NCBI RefSeq assembly: GCF_030818935.1 | Contig: NZ_JAUTBD010000001.1 | Coordinates: 1,612,001-1,676,000, forward strand | DNA from: Microbacterium sp. SORGH_AS_1204 | GTDB taxonomy: Bacteria > Actinomycetota > Actinomycetes > Actinomycetales > Microbacteriaceae | Length of the DNA stretch: 64,000 bases | Reading direction: 5' to 3' | Notes under the pieces: generated by a model | What the model was told of the DNA's origin: nothing | The model's input: only the letters and a program-made list of their open reading frames with translations | Databases searched by the model: none | In this document: positions 1-8,575 of the stretch, one piece after another | How positions within the stretch are numbered: position 1 is the stretch's first letter | Layout of the letters: each line of letters starts with the position of its first letter | Translations under genes and position numbers: made by a program

Positions 1-5
1 CTGCA

Positions 6-74
6 GGTTCGGGGCGGATTACGCGTTTCGGGGCGTGCGTTTCGCGCCCCGAAGGGCAGAATCCGCCCCGAACC
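6..74. repeat. Nested palindromic intergenic element, copy 1
   Basis: Outer arms at 6-20 and 60-74 are a perfect 15-bp inverted repeat (GGTTCGGGGCGGATT and its complement). Inside are 9-bp arms TTCGGGGCG (27-35) and CGCCCCGAA (45-53). A related element lies at 31911-31979, so this looks like a dispersed REP-like family. The rest of 1-299 has no convincing gene; whatever lies upstream of rpoZ is outside the window. Confidence 0.7.
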
Positions 75-229
75 GGGGATACCAGGTCACCCCCACATGG
101 CCGGAGCGAGGCCGCTCGCGCGCCCATGCCGTCGATGTCGGGCGGCCTCCCTGACGGACGAAACCCGCCCCGGACCGTGAGAGCCCGACCCACCCGACGC
201 CCCTCCGCACGCGCCGTGCCGGCGTCGGC

Positions 230-235
230 TAGAAT
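230..235 (+). promoter_or_regulatory. Candidate -10 box of rpoZ
   Basis: TAGAAT matches TATAAT at five of six positions and would start transcription near 242, giving a leader of about 58 bases. No good -35 hexamer is visible. Confidence 0.45.
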
Positions 236-299
236 CAGAGGATGCTTCGGCGCTTCCGGCGCCGCATCCACCCCATCCCGCCGAACCAGGAGGTTCCCC

Positions 300-554
300 A
301 TGGCCGGACGTGACAAGGGCATCATCGACCCGCCCATCGACGCTCTGCTCGACAAGGTCGACTCGAAGTACCAGCTCGTCATCTACGCGTCCAAGCGCGC
401 GCGCCAGATCAACGACTACTACTCCGATCTGCACGAGGGAAACCTCTTCGACAACGTCGGCCCGCTGGTCGACTCCACCGTCGAAGACAAGCCCCTCACG
501 ATCGCGCTGCACGAGATCCACGAAGACAAGCTGCGCCTGCGCGCTGCGGAGTGA
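300..554 (+). CDS. rpoZ: DNA-directed RNA polymerase omega subunit
   Basis: This 84-residue protein is the omega subunit, which helps fold and assemble beta-prime into RNA polymerase. The start [20 protein letters not shown] and the stretch [13 protein letters not shown] match the actinobacterial omega family, and the length is usual. The ATG at 300 is chosen because a strong ribosome site AGGAGG (288-293) lies six bases upstream; longer in-frame extensions are arginine-rich and unlike omega. In M. tuberculosis the order is gmk-rpoZ-coaBC-metK. Here metK follows after 114 bases with no coaBC between. Confidence 0.95.
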   Translation: MAGRDKGIIDPPIDALLDKVDSKYQLVIYASKRARQINDYYSDLHEGNLFDNVGPLVDSTVEDKPLTIALHEIHEDKLRLRAAE

Positions 555-596
555 TCCACAGCCCCGCACTCTCGTGATCTGTTCACAGATGTGACG

Positions 597-629
597 ATGC
601 CCCGGGCGGCTCATCGCCGTCCGGGGCAT
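597..629 (+). terminator. Hairpin between rpoZ and metK
   Basis: ATGCCCCGG (597-605) pairs with CCGGGGCAT (621-629), and the stem continues through a G-U pair into CGGC/GCCG around the loop TCATC (611-615). That makes about 14 bp. There is no T-run after it, so it may be a weak terminator or a leader structure ahead of metK. Confidence 0.5.
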
Positions 630-668
630 ACTTGTGCCCATCCCCGCTCGCTCACCCTCGGAGTCACC

Positions 669-1862
669 TTGACCGACCTGCGCCTGTTCACGTCCGAGTC
701 CGTCACCGAAGGACACCCCGACAAGATCTGCGATCAGATCTCCGACAGCATCCTCGATGCCATCCTCACCGACGACCCCACCGGGCGCGTCGCCGTCGAG
801 ACCCTCGTCACGACCGGGCTTGTGCACGTGGCGGGTGAGGTGTCCACGAGCGCCTACGTCGAGATCCCGGCGATCGTGCGCGACGTGGTGAACCGCATCG
901 GCTACACCTCGAGCGAGACCGGCTTCGACGGCGAGTCGTGCGGCGTGTCCGTGTCGATCGGGGCGCAGTCCTCCGACATCGCCGCGGGCGTCAACAAGGC
1001 GTTCGAGCAGCGCGAGCGCGGTTCGGTCGACCCCCGCGACCTGCAGGGCGCCGGCGATCAGGGCATCATGTTCGGCTTCGCCACCAACGAGACGCCGCAG
1101 CTCATGCCGATGGCGATCTGGACGGCGCACCGCATCGCCGAGCGCCTGGCCGCCGTTCGCACGAGCGGAGCGTTGCCGTTCCTTCGCCCCGACGGCAAGA
1201 CGCAGGTCACGCTCGGCTACGACGGCCTCGTGCCCCGCACCGTCGACTCCGTGGTGCTCTCGACGCAGCACCACCCCGACATCTCCCAAGAAGACCTGCG
1301 CGCGCAGGTGCAGGCCGAGGTCATCGACCCGGTGCTCGCCGAGACGGGACTCGACCTTCCCGACGTCAAGTACTACATCAACCCGGCCGGGCCGTTCGTC
1401 ATCGGCGGCCCCAAGGGCGATGCCGGTCTCACCGGCCGCAAGATCATCATCGACACCTACGGCGGGGCATCTCGTCACGGCGGTGGCGCCTTCAGTGGCA
1501 AAGACCCGTCGAAGGTCGACCGCTCCGCCGCCTACGCCATGCGCTGGGTCGCCAAGAACGCGGTCGCGGCGGGCCTCGCCGACCGCCTCGAAGTGCAGGT
1601 CGCGTACGCGATCGGCAAGGCCAACCCGGTCGGTCTGTACGTGGAGTCGTTCGGTACCGCGCACGTGGCCGACGACGTGATCGTGGGCGCCATCCGCGAG
1701 GTGTTCGATCTGCGCCCCGCGGCCATCGTCGAGCAGCTCGACCTGCTGCGCCCGATCTACGCGCAGACCGCCACGTACGGCCACTTCGGGCGCGAACTGC
1801 CCGCATTCACGTGGGAGCGCACCGACCGCGTCGACGAGCTGCGCGCCGCCGCCGGTCTCTGA
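669..1862 (+). CDS. metK: S-adenosylmethionine synthetase
   Basis: MetK makes S-adenosylmethionine from methionine and ATP in the cytoplasm. The 397-residue product has the N-terminal [18 protein letters not shown] motif, the central [12 protein letters not shown] hexapeptide region and the glycine-rich P-loop-like [16 protein letters not shown], all diagnostic. The TTG at 669 is preferred because the protein then begins [19 protein letters not shown] as in the family, with GGAG at 660-663 in front; a GTG at 663 is possible. SAM made here would feed the methyltransferases RsmB and TrmI encoded in the same window. Confidence 0.95.
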   Translation: MTDLRLFTSESVTEGHPDKICDQISDSILDAILTDDPTGRVAVETLVTTGLVHVAGEVSTSAYVEIPAIVRDVVNRIGYTSSETGFDGESCGVSVSIGAQSSDIAAGVNKAFEQRERGSVDPRDLQGAGDQGIMFGFATNETPQLMPMAIWTAHRIAERLAAVRTSGALPFLRPDGKTQVTLGYDGLVPRTVDSVVLSTQHHPDISQEDLRAQVQAEVIDPVLAETGLDLPDVKYYINPAGPFVIGGPKGDAGLTGRKIIIDTYGGASRHGGGAFSGKDPSKVDRSAAYAMRWVAKNAVAAGLADRLEVQVAYAIGKANPVGLYVESFGTAHVADDVIVGAIREVFDLRPAAIVEQLDLLRPIYAQTATYGHFGRELPAFTWERTDRVDELRAAAGL

Positions 1863-2066
1863 CCGTGCGGGCGGGCGTCGTGGGTTGCGGCCGCGGCGGC
1901 ATCTCGACGGCGCCGCGTTCTCGGCGTTCCGACGGTGCGGGGCGGCCGTCGGCGACGAAAGAGGCGCGCTCGTGCGGTCGCTTCCGGGCCGCGTGGCGGC
2001 GTGGCACCGAGTCGGCGCGCGAGGGGCGCCGATCGGGCTCCAGCGGCGCGGCATCGCGCCCTGACG

Positions 2067-2120
2067 CCGGCCGCGCACCGTCGGCGCACTCCTCCGGCCG
2101 CGCACCGTCGGCGCACTCCT
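2067..2120. repeat. 27-bp tandem repeat, two perfect copies
   Basis: Two identical 27-bp units (2067-2093 and 2094-2120; core GCGCACCGTCGGCGCACTCC) are followed by a partial third. They sit in the 352-base gap between metK and priA (1863-2214), where I see no gene, RNA or clear promoter. Confidence 0.8.
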
Positions 2121-2214
2121 CCGGCCGCTCCCGGCCCGGGTCGCGCTGCGCGTGCGACCCGGCGCCCGTCGGCGGCGGCGTCGAGAGCGGCCCTGTCGCA
2201 GACGGCGGGCGTTC

Positions 2215-4197
2215 GTGAGCGAGCGTCGCGTCGCGCGGGTGCAGCTCGAATCACCCGTGCCCCAGCTCGACCGTCTGTTCGATTACGCCGTTCCGCACCC
2301 CCTCGTCGCCGACATCGCACCGGGCGTGCGGGTGAAGGTGCCGCTGCGCTCCGCGGGGCGCATGATGGACGCCTTCGTGGTCGACGTGGTCGCCGACGAC
2401 GGCACGGAGCGACCGCTGTCGTCGGTCGAGGCGGTGGTGTCGCCGACGCCGGTGCTGCCCCGACGTCTGTACACGCTCGCGCGGCGCGTGGCCGACCGCG
2501 CCGCCGGTTCGGTGAGCGATGTGCTGCGCCTCGCCGTGCCCAAGCGCATGGTCCGCGCCGAGAAGGCGTGGGCCGCCGCTCCGCCGCCCGAGCCGCCCGA
2601 GGTGGGACCCGCCGCCCGCGAGCGCTCCGACGCGCTGCTGCAGCCCTACCCCGGTCTCGCCGATGCGCTCGACGCGCGACAGCGCATCGCGCTCGATGCG
2701 CCCGCGCGGCCGCACGCCGAGCTGCCGCGCGGCGCGTGGGCCGACCTGCTCGCCGCGTGCGCGGTGCACACCCTCGCGCAGGGGCGCAGCGCCGTTCTCG
2801 TCGTCCCCGACTACCGCGACCAGGCGCAGCTGCTCGCCGCCCTCGGTGAGCTCGTGACCCCGGATGCCATCGTGCGCGACGACGCCGACCAGTCGGGCCC
2901 CGCGCGCTACGCGCAGTATCTGCGCACTCTCGCACCCGTGCCCTGCATCGTCGTGGGCCGCCGTTCCGGGGTGTACACGCCCGCGCACGACACCGGTCTC
3001 GTGGCGATCTGGGACGACGGCGACTCCCTGCTCTCGGAGCCGCTCGCCCCCGGCGTGCACGCACGCGACGCCGCTCTCGTGCGCCAGGAGCTCGAAGGGT
3101 CGGCCCTCGTCTTCGCCGGCCACACCCGCACGACCGACGTGCAGCGGCTGATCGATGTCGGCTACGTACGCGAGATCGCGCCGGCACGCCGATCGAGCCC
3201 CCGTGTCGTGCTCAGTGCGACCCGCGAAGGCGAGCAGCGGCAATCACGCGTTCCGTCGTCGGCGTTCGCCGCCGCGCGCGAGGCGTTGCAGCACGGTCCC
3301 GTGCTGGTGCAGGTCGCCCGCCCCGGTTATGCGCCGTCGCTCGTGTGCGCCGACTGCCGCCGCCCCGCCCGGTGCCCGCACTGCGCGGGGCCGCTGCGCG
3401 CCGCCCGCCCCGGTGCGACGCCCGTATGCGCCTGGTGCGGACGCAGTGCACACGCGTGGACGTGCGGGCACTGCGGCTCGGCGAAGCTGCGCATGGCGTC
3501 GTCGGGCAGCGAACGCACCGCCGACGAGCTGGGCCGCGCCTTCCCGAACACCCGGGTCATCGTCGCCGACGGCGCACACCCCGTCGCCGAGGTCGACCCC
3601 CATCCCGCCCTCGTCATCGCCACCCGCGGCGCCGAGCCGATCGCCCGCGGCGGGTATCGCGCCGTCATCCTGCTCGACGGCGACCGGATGCTGCAGAGCG
3701 AGGCCCTGCGCATCGGCGAGAGCTGTCTGCGCTGGTGGTCCAATGCCGCCGCCCTGGCGGCACCCGGCGCCCCCGTGCACCTGGTCGGCGTCGCCGGCCC
3801 CGTCGCCCGCGCCCTCGCGACGTGGACGCAGCCCGCCTACGCCCGCGCGGAGCTCGCCGACCGCGCCCCCCTCCGCATGCCCCCGGCCGTGCGCGTCGCC
3901 GGCATCGACGGACACGCGCGCAGCGTCGACACCCTGCTCGCCTCGCTGCGTGAAGCGGTGCCCGAGCTCGACGCCCTCGCCGTCCTCGGCCCGGTGGACA
4001 CGTCGCAGACGCCCGAGATCGCGACCTCGCGCGCTCTCGTACGCTTCGACTACGCCCACGGTCGGGCCGTCGCCGAGGCTCTGCGCGCGGGTGTCGTCGC
4101 CGACGCCCTGCGTGCGCGCAAGCCCCGCAAAGACCGCGGTCCGAAGCCGCGCAGTACGCTCAGAGTTCGTCTCGACATCCCCGAGCCCGATCTGTGA
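2215..4197 (+). CDS. priA: Primosomal protein N' (PriA-like replication restart protein)
   Basis: This 660-residue protein matches actinobacterial PriA, which recognises stalled forks and reloads the replisome. The N-terminus (VARVQLESPVPQLDRLFDYAVP) is the DNA-binding 3'-BD start. Near residues 370-435 a run of paired cysteines (CADCRRPARCPHC, CAWCGR, CGHCG) forms the zinc-binding region. I do not find a Walker A GKT or DEAH-type motif, as is known for actinobacterial PriA, so helicase activity is doubtful. The GTG at 2215 is chosen because the family match begins there; upstream codons are arginine-rich. fmt follows closely. Confidence 0.88.
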   Translation: MSERRVARVQLESPVPQLDRLFDYAVPHPLVADIAPGVRVKVPLRSAGRMMDAFVVDVVADDGTERPLSSVEAVVSPTPVLPRRLYTLARRVADRAAGSVSDVLRLAVPKRMVRAEKAWAAAPPPEPPEVGPAARERSDALLQPYPGLADALDARQRIALDAPARPHAELPRGAWADLLAACAVHTLAQGRSAVLVVPDYRDQAQLLAALGELVTPDAIVRDDADQSGPARYAQYLRTLAPVPCIVVGRRSGVYTPAHDTGLVAIWDDGDSLLSEPLAPGVHARDAALVRQELEGSALVFAGHTRTTDVQRLIDVGYVREIAPARRSSPRVVLSATREGEQRQSRVPSSAFAAAREALQHGPVLVQVARPGYAPSLVCADCRRPARCPHCAGPLRAARPGATPVCAWCGRSAHAWTCGHCGSAKLRMASSGSERTADELGRAFPNTRVIVADGAHPVAEVDPHPALVIATRGAEPIARGGYRAVILLDGDRMLQSEALRIGESCLRWWSNAAALAAPGAPVHLVGVAGPVARALATWTQPAYARAELADRAPLRMPPAVRVAGIDGHARSVDTLLASLREAVPELDALAVLGPVDTSQTPEIATSRALVRFDYAHGRAVAEALRAGVVADALRARKPRKDRGPKPRSTLRVRLDIPEPDL

Positions 4198-4267
4198 GCG
4201 GTGCCCGCACCGAGCCGGCGCAGCCCGCGTCCGGCGAGAGAACGCCCCGACCCGCCTGAGGAGAACC

Positions 4268-5185
4268 ATGCGCCTCGTCTTCGCCGGCACGCCCGCCGTC
4301 GCCGTCCCCTCCCTCCGCGCGCTGGCGGCCGGCCCGCACGAGGTCGTCGCCGTCGTCACCCGCGGCGACGCACCGCTCGGACGCAAGCGCGTGCTCACCC
4401 CGTCGCCGGTCGCGCAGGCCGCGGACGAGCTCGGCATCCCGATCATCAAGGCCGACCGCCTCGACGCCGACGCGACCGCCGAGATCGCCGCCCTGGCACC
4501 CGAGCTCGGCGTGATCGTCGCGTACGGCGGACTCGTGCGCGAGCCGCTGCTGTCGACTCCCGCGCACGGCTGGATCAACCTGCACTTCTCGCTCCTGCCG
4601 CGCTGGCGCGGCGCCGCGCCCGTTCAGCGCGCCCTCATCGCGGGCGACACCGTGACCGGTGCGAGCGTTTTCCAGTTGGTGGCCGCCCTCGACGCGGGCG
4701 ACGTCTTCGCCGAGGAGCGCTACGCGGTCCCCTCCGGCGCCACCACCGCCGACGTGCTCGAGGACCTCGCCGGGATCGGCGCGCCGCTACTGGCCCGCGT
4801 GGTCGACGACATCGCCGCCGGCACCGCGATCGCCCGCGCGCAACAGGGTGAACCCACGCTCGCTCCGAAGCTCACCCTCGAAGACGGCGCCCTTGACTTC
4901 GCGCAGGATGCCAGGAGCCTCCTGCACCGCATCGCCGGTGTCACCCCCGAGCCCGGCGCCCACACCACGCTCGACGGCGCGCGCTTCAAAGTGTTGCGCG
5001 CCGCCCCGAGTGATGCGCCGCCGCTTCCGCCGGGGCGCGTTGCGGCCTCCGGAAAGAGCGTGATCGTCGGTACCGGCACGACGCCGCTCCGCCTCGAGAC
5101 GGTCCAACCCGCGGGCAAGGGCGCCATGGCCGCCGGAGATTGGTTCCGCGGCCTTCGCTCCGACGAGCCGGTGCTCGGCGCATGA
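4268..5185 (+). CDS. fmt: Methionyl-tRNA formyltransferase
   Basis: Fmt formylates initiator Met-tRNA with 10-formyl-tetrahydrofolate. The 305-residue length is normal. The N-terminus MRLVFAGTPAVAVPSL and the central HFSLLPRWRGAAPVQRAL match the folate-binding/catalytic formyltransferase core, and the C-terminal third is the usual tRNA-binding domain. The ATG at 4268 follows an AGGAG at 4259-4263. The stop overlaps the rsmB start by four bases (ATGA), so the two are probably co-translated. Confidence 0.95.
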   Translation: MRLVFAGTPAVAVPSLRALAAGPHEVVAVVTRGDAPLGRKRVLTPSPVAQAADELGIPIIKADRLDADATAEIAALAPELGVIVAYGGLVREPLLSTPAHGWINLHFSLLPRWRGAAPVQRALIAGDTVTGASVFQLVAALDAGDVFAEERYAVPSGATTADVLEDLAGIGAPLLARVVDDIAAGTAIARAQQGEPTLAPKLTLEDGALDFAQDARSLLHRIAGVTPEPGAHTTLDGARFKVLRAAPSDAPPLPPGRVAASGKSVIVGTGTTPLRLETVQPAGKGAMAAGDWFRGLRSDEPVLGA

Positions 5186-6552
5186 GCGTGCAGGGAGCGC
5201 GTGCCGTCGCCTATGAGGTCCTGCGCGCCGTGTCGGGCGACGAGGCATACGCCAATCTGCTGCTGCCGCACGCCATCGTGCGGGCGAAGCTGGATGCCAA
5301 GGACGCAGGTCTCGCGACGGAACTGACCTACGGCACGCTGCGTCGGCGAGGCACCTACGACGCGATCATCGCCGCCGCGGCCGATCGCACAGTGGACCGC
5401 ATCGACCCGAACGTGCTCGACGCGCTCCGCCTCGGCGTGCATCAGCTTCTGTCGACGCGGGTCGCCTCGCACGCGGCGGTCAACGAGTCGGTGGAGCTGG
5501 CGCGCCGCCACGGCGGCGGCAAGGGGGCGGCGGGCTTCGTCAACGCCGTGCTCCGCCGTGTCTCGCGCGACACGCCCGGAGAGTGGATGCAGCGCATCGC
5601 CGCCGGCGCGCGCAGCGACGACGAGCGCATCGGCCTCACGACCTCGCATCCCGTGTGGATCGTGCGTGCCCTCCGGCGCGCCCTGACCGCCGAGGGCCGT
5701 GTCGAAGAGCTGGGTGCGCTGCTCGAGGCCGACAATGTCGCTCCCCGCGTGGCCATGGTCGCGCTGCCGGGGCTCGCCGAGGTCCCCGACGACGCCGCCG
5801 CGGCGCGTTTCGCCCCGACGGCGTTCACGACCCGTGGGGGAGACCCCGAGAAACTCATCCGCGCCTCCGACGGCCGGATCCGCGTGCAAGACGAGGGGTC
5901 GCAGTTGGCCGCCCTCGCCCTCAGCCGGGCGGTGCCCGTGCGAGAGGGGGAGCGGTGGCTCGACCTGTGCGCCGGCCCCGGGGGCAAGACCGCCCTGCTC
6001 GCCGCCGAGGCGCTCGCTCACGGCGCGACCCTGGACGCCAACGAGATCGCGCCGGCGCGCGCAGGGCTCGTGCGCCAGGCCGTGGCATCCGTGCCGCTCG
6101 ACGTCGAGGTGAGCGAAGAAGACGGGCGCGAGCGCGCGGCCCGGATGCCGGGGGAGTACGACCGCATCCTGGTCGACGCCCCGTGCACCGGCATCGGCGC
6201 GTTGCGGCGGCGGCCCGAGGCGCGGTGGCGCAAGACGCCGTCCGACGTGCCCGACCTGACGGCGCTGCAGCAGGAGCTCGTGCTGGCGGCGTTCCAGGCG
6301 CTCGCACCCGGTGGCGTCGTCGCCTACGTCACGTGCTCGCCGCACCTCGCCGAGACCTCCGGCGTGCTGGCCGAGGTCACGCGCGAGCTCGGCGACGCGG
6401 TCGAAGAGCTCGACGCCCGTGCGGTCGTGCGCGCGATCGCCGTCGCTGAGATCGACCTGCCCGAGCAGGCCGACGGATCGCTGCGCGCCCAGCTGTGGCC
6501 CCACCGCCACGGCACCGATGCGATGTCGATCGCGCTGCTGCGCAAGCGCTGA
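5182..6552 (+). CDS. rsmB: 16S rRNA (cytosine-967-C5)-methyltransferase
   Basis: RsmB (Sun/Fmu) methylates C967 of 16S rRNA using SAM. The 456-residue protein has an N-terminal NusB-like RNA-binding domain (about 1-140) and a C-terminal Rossmann methyltransferase. Visible motifs are the SAM loop DLCAGPGGKTALL, the DAPCTG motif with Cys335, and the second catalytic Cys385 in YVTCSPH. The start at 5182 overlaps fmt by four bases. The gene ends before a repeat-filled spacer that leads into rpe. Confidence 0.93.
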   Translation: MSVQGARAVAYEVLRAVSGDEAYANLLLPHAIVRAKLDAKDAGLATELTYGTLRRRGTYDAIIAAAADRTVDRIDPNVLDALRLGVHQLLSTRVASHAAVNESVELARRHGGGKGAAGFVNAVLRRVSRDTPGEWMQRIAAGARSDDERIGLTTSHPVWIVRALRRALTAEGRVEELGALLEADNVAPRVAMVALPGLAEVPDDAAAARFAPTAFTTRGGDPEKLIRASDGRIRVQDEGSQLAALALSRAVPVREGERWLDLCAGPGGKTALLAAEALAHGATLDANEIAPARAGLVRQAVASVPLDVEVSEEDGRERAARMPGEYDRILVDAPCTGIGALRRRPEARWRKTPSDVPDLTALQQELVLAAFQALAPGGVVAYVTCSPHLAETSGVLAEVTRELGDAVEELDARAVVRAIAVAEIDLPEQADGSLRAQLWPHRHGTDAMSIALLRKR

Positions 6553-6666
6553 CCCGCCCTCACCTCGGATTCCCGCGCCCGGTTCGCGCCAGTCCGCGAC
6601 ACGCCGCGTCCGGCGAGCGAGGTGCGGCGTGCCGACGACACCGACGATCGGAGGCGGGCAGCCGAG

Positions 6667-6771
6667 CGCCCGCGCGGTGGACGCTCGCCCGCGCGGGGTG
6701 GACGCGCGCCCGCGCGGGGTGGACGCTCTCCCGCGTGGGTCGGACGCTCGCCCGCGCCGGGTGGACGTGCA
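6667..6771. repeat. Five 21-bp imperfect tandem repeats upstream of rpe
   Basis: The word GGACG with flanking CCCGCGCGGGGT recurs at an exact 21-bp spacing (TGGACG at 6678, 6699, 6720 and 6762, CGGACG at the fourth position near 6741). The array ends just before the -10-like hexamer of rpe. A 21-bp period is two helical turns, so a repeated protein-binding face is conceivable. It also translates as an open frame running into rpe, but that frame does not look like protein. Confidence 0.75.
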
Positions 6772-6779
6772 CCCGCGCC

Positions 6780-6785
6780 CATAAT
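6780..6785 (+). promoter_or_regulatory. -10-like box placing rpe mRNA as leaderless
   Basis: CATAAT lies six bases before the GTG start of rpe, so transcription would begin at or beside the start codon. Confidence 0.5.
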
Positions 6786-6791
6786 GGTCGG

Positions 6792-7463
6792 GTGCCTACC
6801 GACGCCCCCCGCATCAACCCGAGCATCCTCGCCGCCGACTTCGTGAACATGGAGGCCGAGCTCGCGCGCATCGCGGGCGCCGATTTCGTGCACGTCGACG
6901 TCATGGACAACCACTTCGTGCCCAACCTCACGTTCGGGCCGCAGATGGTGGGTCGCATCCAGGAGACCAGCCCGGTGCCGCTGGACGTGCACCTGATGAT
7001 CGACGACCCCGACCGCTGGGCTCCGGTCTACGCCGAGCTGGGCGCGGCATCGGTCACCTTCCACCTCGAGGCCGCGGCATCCCCCGTGGCTCTCGCTCGC
7101 CAGCTCCGGTCGATCGGCGCGCGCGCCGGCGTCGCGGTGAAGCCCGGCACGCCCGTCGAGAACCTGTTCGAGGCGCTGAACGAGTTCGACCAGATCCTCG
7201 TCATGACCGTCGAGCCGGGCTTCGGCGGGCAGTCGTTCATGCCCGAGACAATGCCCAAGCTCCGCGCCCTCGCTGACGAGGCCAAGCGGCGCGGTTCGAG
7301 CGTCTGGCTGCAGGTCGACGGCGGCATCGGTGAATCGACGATCGCGCAGGCCGCCGAGGCCGGTGCCGACACCTTCGTCGCCGGATCCGCCGTGTTCGGC
7401 GCCGACGACCCCGACCGCGCGATCCAGTCGCTCCGCGCCTCGGCCGCGCGCCACCGCCACTGA
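6792..7463 (+). CDS. rpe: Ribulose-phosphate 3-epimerase
   Basis: Rpe interconverts ribulose-5-phosphate and xylulose-5-phosphate in the pentose phosphate pathway. The 223-residue TIM-barrel protein shows the typical strands INPSILAADF, HVDVMDNHFVPN (metal ligands and catalytic Asp), DVHLMIDDPDRW, VMTVEPGFGGQ and the phosphate-binding VDGGI. The GTG at 6792 gives the normal family length and has a -10-like CATAAT six bases upstream, so the message is probably leaderless. The reading frame stays open upstream only because of the 21-bp repeats. Confidence 0.93.
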   Translation: MPTDAPRINPSILAADFVNMEAELARIAGADFVHVDVMDNHFVPNLTFGPQMVGRIQETSPVPLDVHLMIDDPDRWAPVYAELGAASVTFHLEAAASPVALARQLRSIGARAGVAVKPGTPVENLFEALNEFDQILVMTVEPGFGGQSFMPETMPKLRALADEAKRRGSSVWLQVDGGIGESTIAQAAEAGADTFVAGSAVFGADDPDRAIQSLRASAARHRH

Positions 7464-7517
7464 CGCGCGCCGTCGGCGTTCGCGTCCTCCCGTCGCCCCC
7501 GCCCGCCGCCGCCCCCA

Positions 7518-8112
7518 CGCATAAACGCGATCCGCGCGCAGAAACGCGCTCTCCCCGCGTTTCCCCGTGCAGGAAGTGTTTCTGCGCGCCCGGCACCCGG
7601 CATCCGGATGCCCCGACCTCACGGCACCGCCCGCGGCCACGCCGCACCGCGCACTAGGCGACGTCGCCCGGGGCCCCATGCACGCCGCGGCTCTGCCGCC
7701 CCGGTGTCGCCCCCACGCATAAACGCGATCCGCGCGCAGAAACGCGCTCTCGCCGCGTTTCCCCGTGCAGGAAGCGTTTCTGCGCGCCCGGTACCCGGCA
7801 TCCGGATGCCGCGACCCCACGGCCTCGCCCGGGGCCGCGCCGCGCAACGCACCCCACGCCGCCGCCCGGCGCCCCATGCACGCCGCGGCTCTGCCGCCCC
7901 GGCGTCGCCCCCCCCGCATAAACGCGATCCGCGCTCAGAAACGCGCTCTCCCCGCGTTTCCTCGTGCAGGAAGCGTTTCTGCGCGCCCGGCCCCCGGCAC
8001 CCGGATGCCACGACCCCACGGCGCCGCCGGGGGCCGCGCCGCACCGCGCGCCCCACGCCGCCGCCCGGGGCCGCGCCGCGCAACGCACCCCAGCCGCCGC
8101 CCGGCGCCGCGC
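7518..8112. repeat. Three ~198-bp tandem units between rpe and hisE
   Basis: The word CGCATAAACGCGATCCGCG begins at 7518, 7716 and 7915, giving periods of 198 and 199 bp. Each unit has about 95 well-conserved bases ending in GGATGCC, followed by a GC-rich tail that diverges most in unit 3. The conserved part holds inverted arms GCGCAGAAACGC and GCGTTTCTGCGC that can fold into a hairpin. The 805-base gap (7464-8268) contains no gene I would defend; 8030-8250 is short-period GC-rich sequence. Confidence 0.85.
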
Positions 8113-8256
8113 CGCACCCCGCACTCCACGCCGCGCCCGGGGCCGCGCCGCACCACGCACTCCACGGCCCCGCCGGGGACCGCGCTGCACCACCGGCCCC
8201 CCGGCAGCGCCGGCCCGCGTCGCCCCCCGCGGCACCGTCCACCCCCGCCGACCCGA

Positions 8257-8262
8257 TACCCT
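8257..8262 (+). promoter_or_regulatory. -10-like box, leaderless hisE
   Basis: TACCCT fits TANNNT and is followed by exactly six bases and the hisE GTG. It gives the his-trp gene run its own start point after the repeat region. Confidence 0.5.
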
Positions 8263-8268
8263 GGATGC

Positions 8269-8532
8269 GTGAAGACCTTCGACGACCTGTTCGCGGAACT
8301 CAGCGCCAAGGCCGTCGAGCGACCCGAGGGGTCGGGCACCGTCGCGCAGCTCGACGCCGGCGTGCACGCCATCGGCAAGAAGATCGTCGAAGAGGCCGCC
8401 GAGGTGTGGATGGCCGCCGAGTACGAGTCCGACGCTGCGGCCGCCGAGGAGATCTCGCAGCTGCTGTACCACCTGCAGACGCTCATGCTCGCGAAGGGCC
8501 TGTCGCTCGAAGACGTCTACCGACATCTCTGA
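8269..8532 (+). CDS. hisE: Phosphoribosyl-ATP pyrophosphatase
   Basis: HisE hydrolyses phosphoribosyl-ATP to phosphoribosyl-AMP, step two of histidine synthesis. The 87-residue all-helical MazG-like protein contains [14 protein letters not shown] and the acidic run [13 protein letters not shown], which form the metal/pyrophosphate site. In actinobacteria HisE and HisI are separate proteins, as here. The GTG at 8269 gives the usual start [10 protein letters not shown]. It is followed 43 bases later by hisG. Confidence 0.93.
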   Translation: MKTFDDLFAELSAKAVERPEGSGTVAQLDAGVHAIGKKIVEEAAEVWMAAEYESDAAAAEEISQLLYHLQTLMLAKGLSLEDVYRHL

Positions 8533-8575
8533 GCCCGCGCCCCGCCCCGCTCACCCCAACACGAAAGCCCCCGTC

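Noticed and set aside
555..668. SAM riboswitch before metK
   Set aside because: Only a single hairpin is present in 114 bases. The multi-helix core and conserved loops of known SAM riboswitches are not seen.
6495..6791. Upstream extension of rpe to give a 322-residue protein
   Set aside because: The added 99 residues are translated 21-bp repeats and the end of rsmB in another frame. The GTG at 6792 gives normal Rpe length and has a -10-like box beside it.
7518..8112. CRISPR array
   Set aside because: The units are ~198 bp long tandem copies without unique spacers, and there are no cas genes. The 28-bp array at 32006-32095 likewise has no spacers.
7608..8268. Open frames across the 198-bp repeats that could be a repeat protein
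   Set aside because: The period changes from 198 to 199 bases, so the frame is not kept between units. The translations are Arg/Pro/Ala-rich and no start signal is present.
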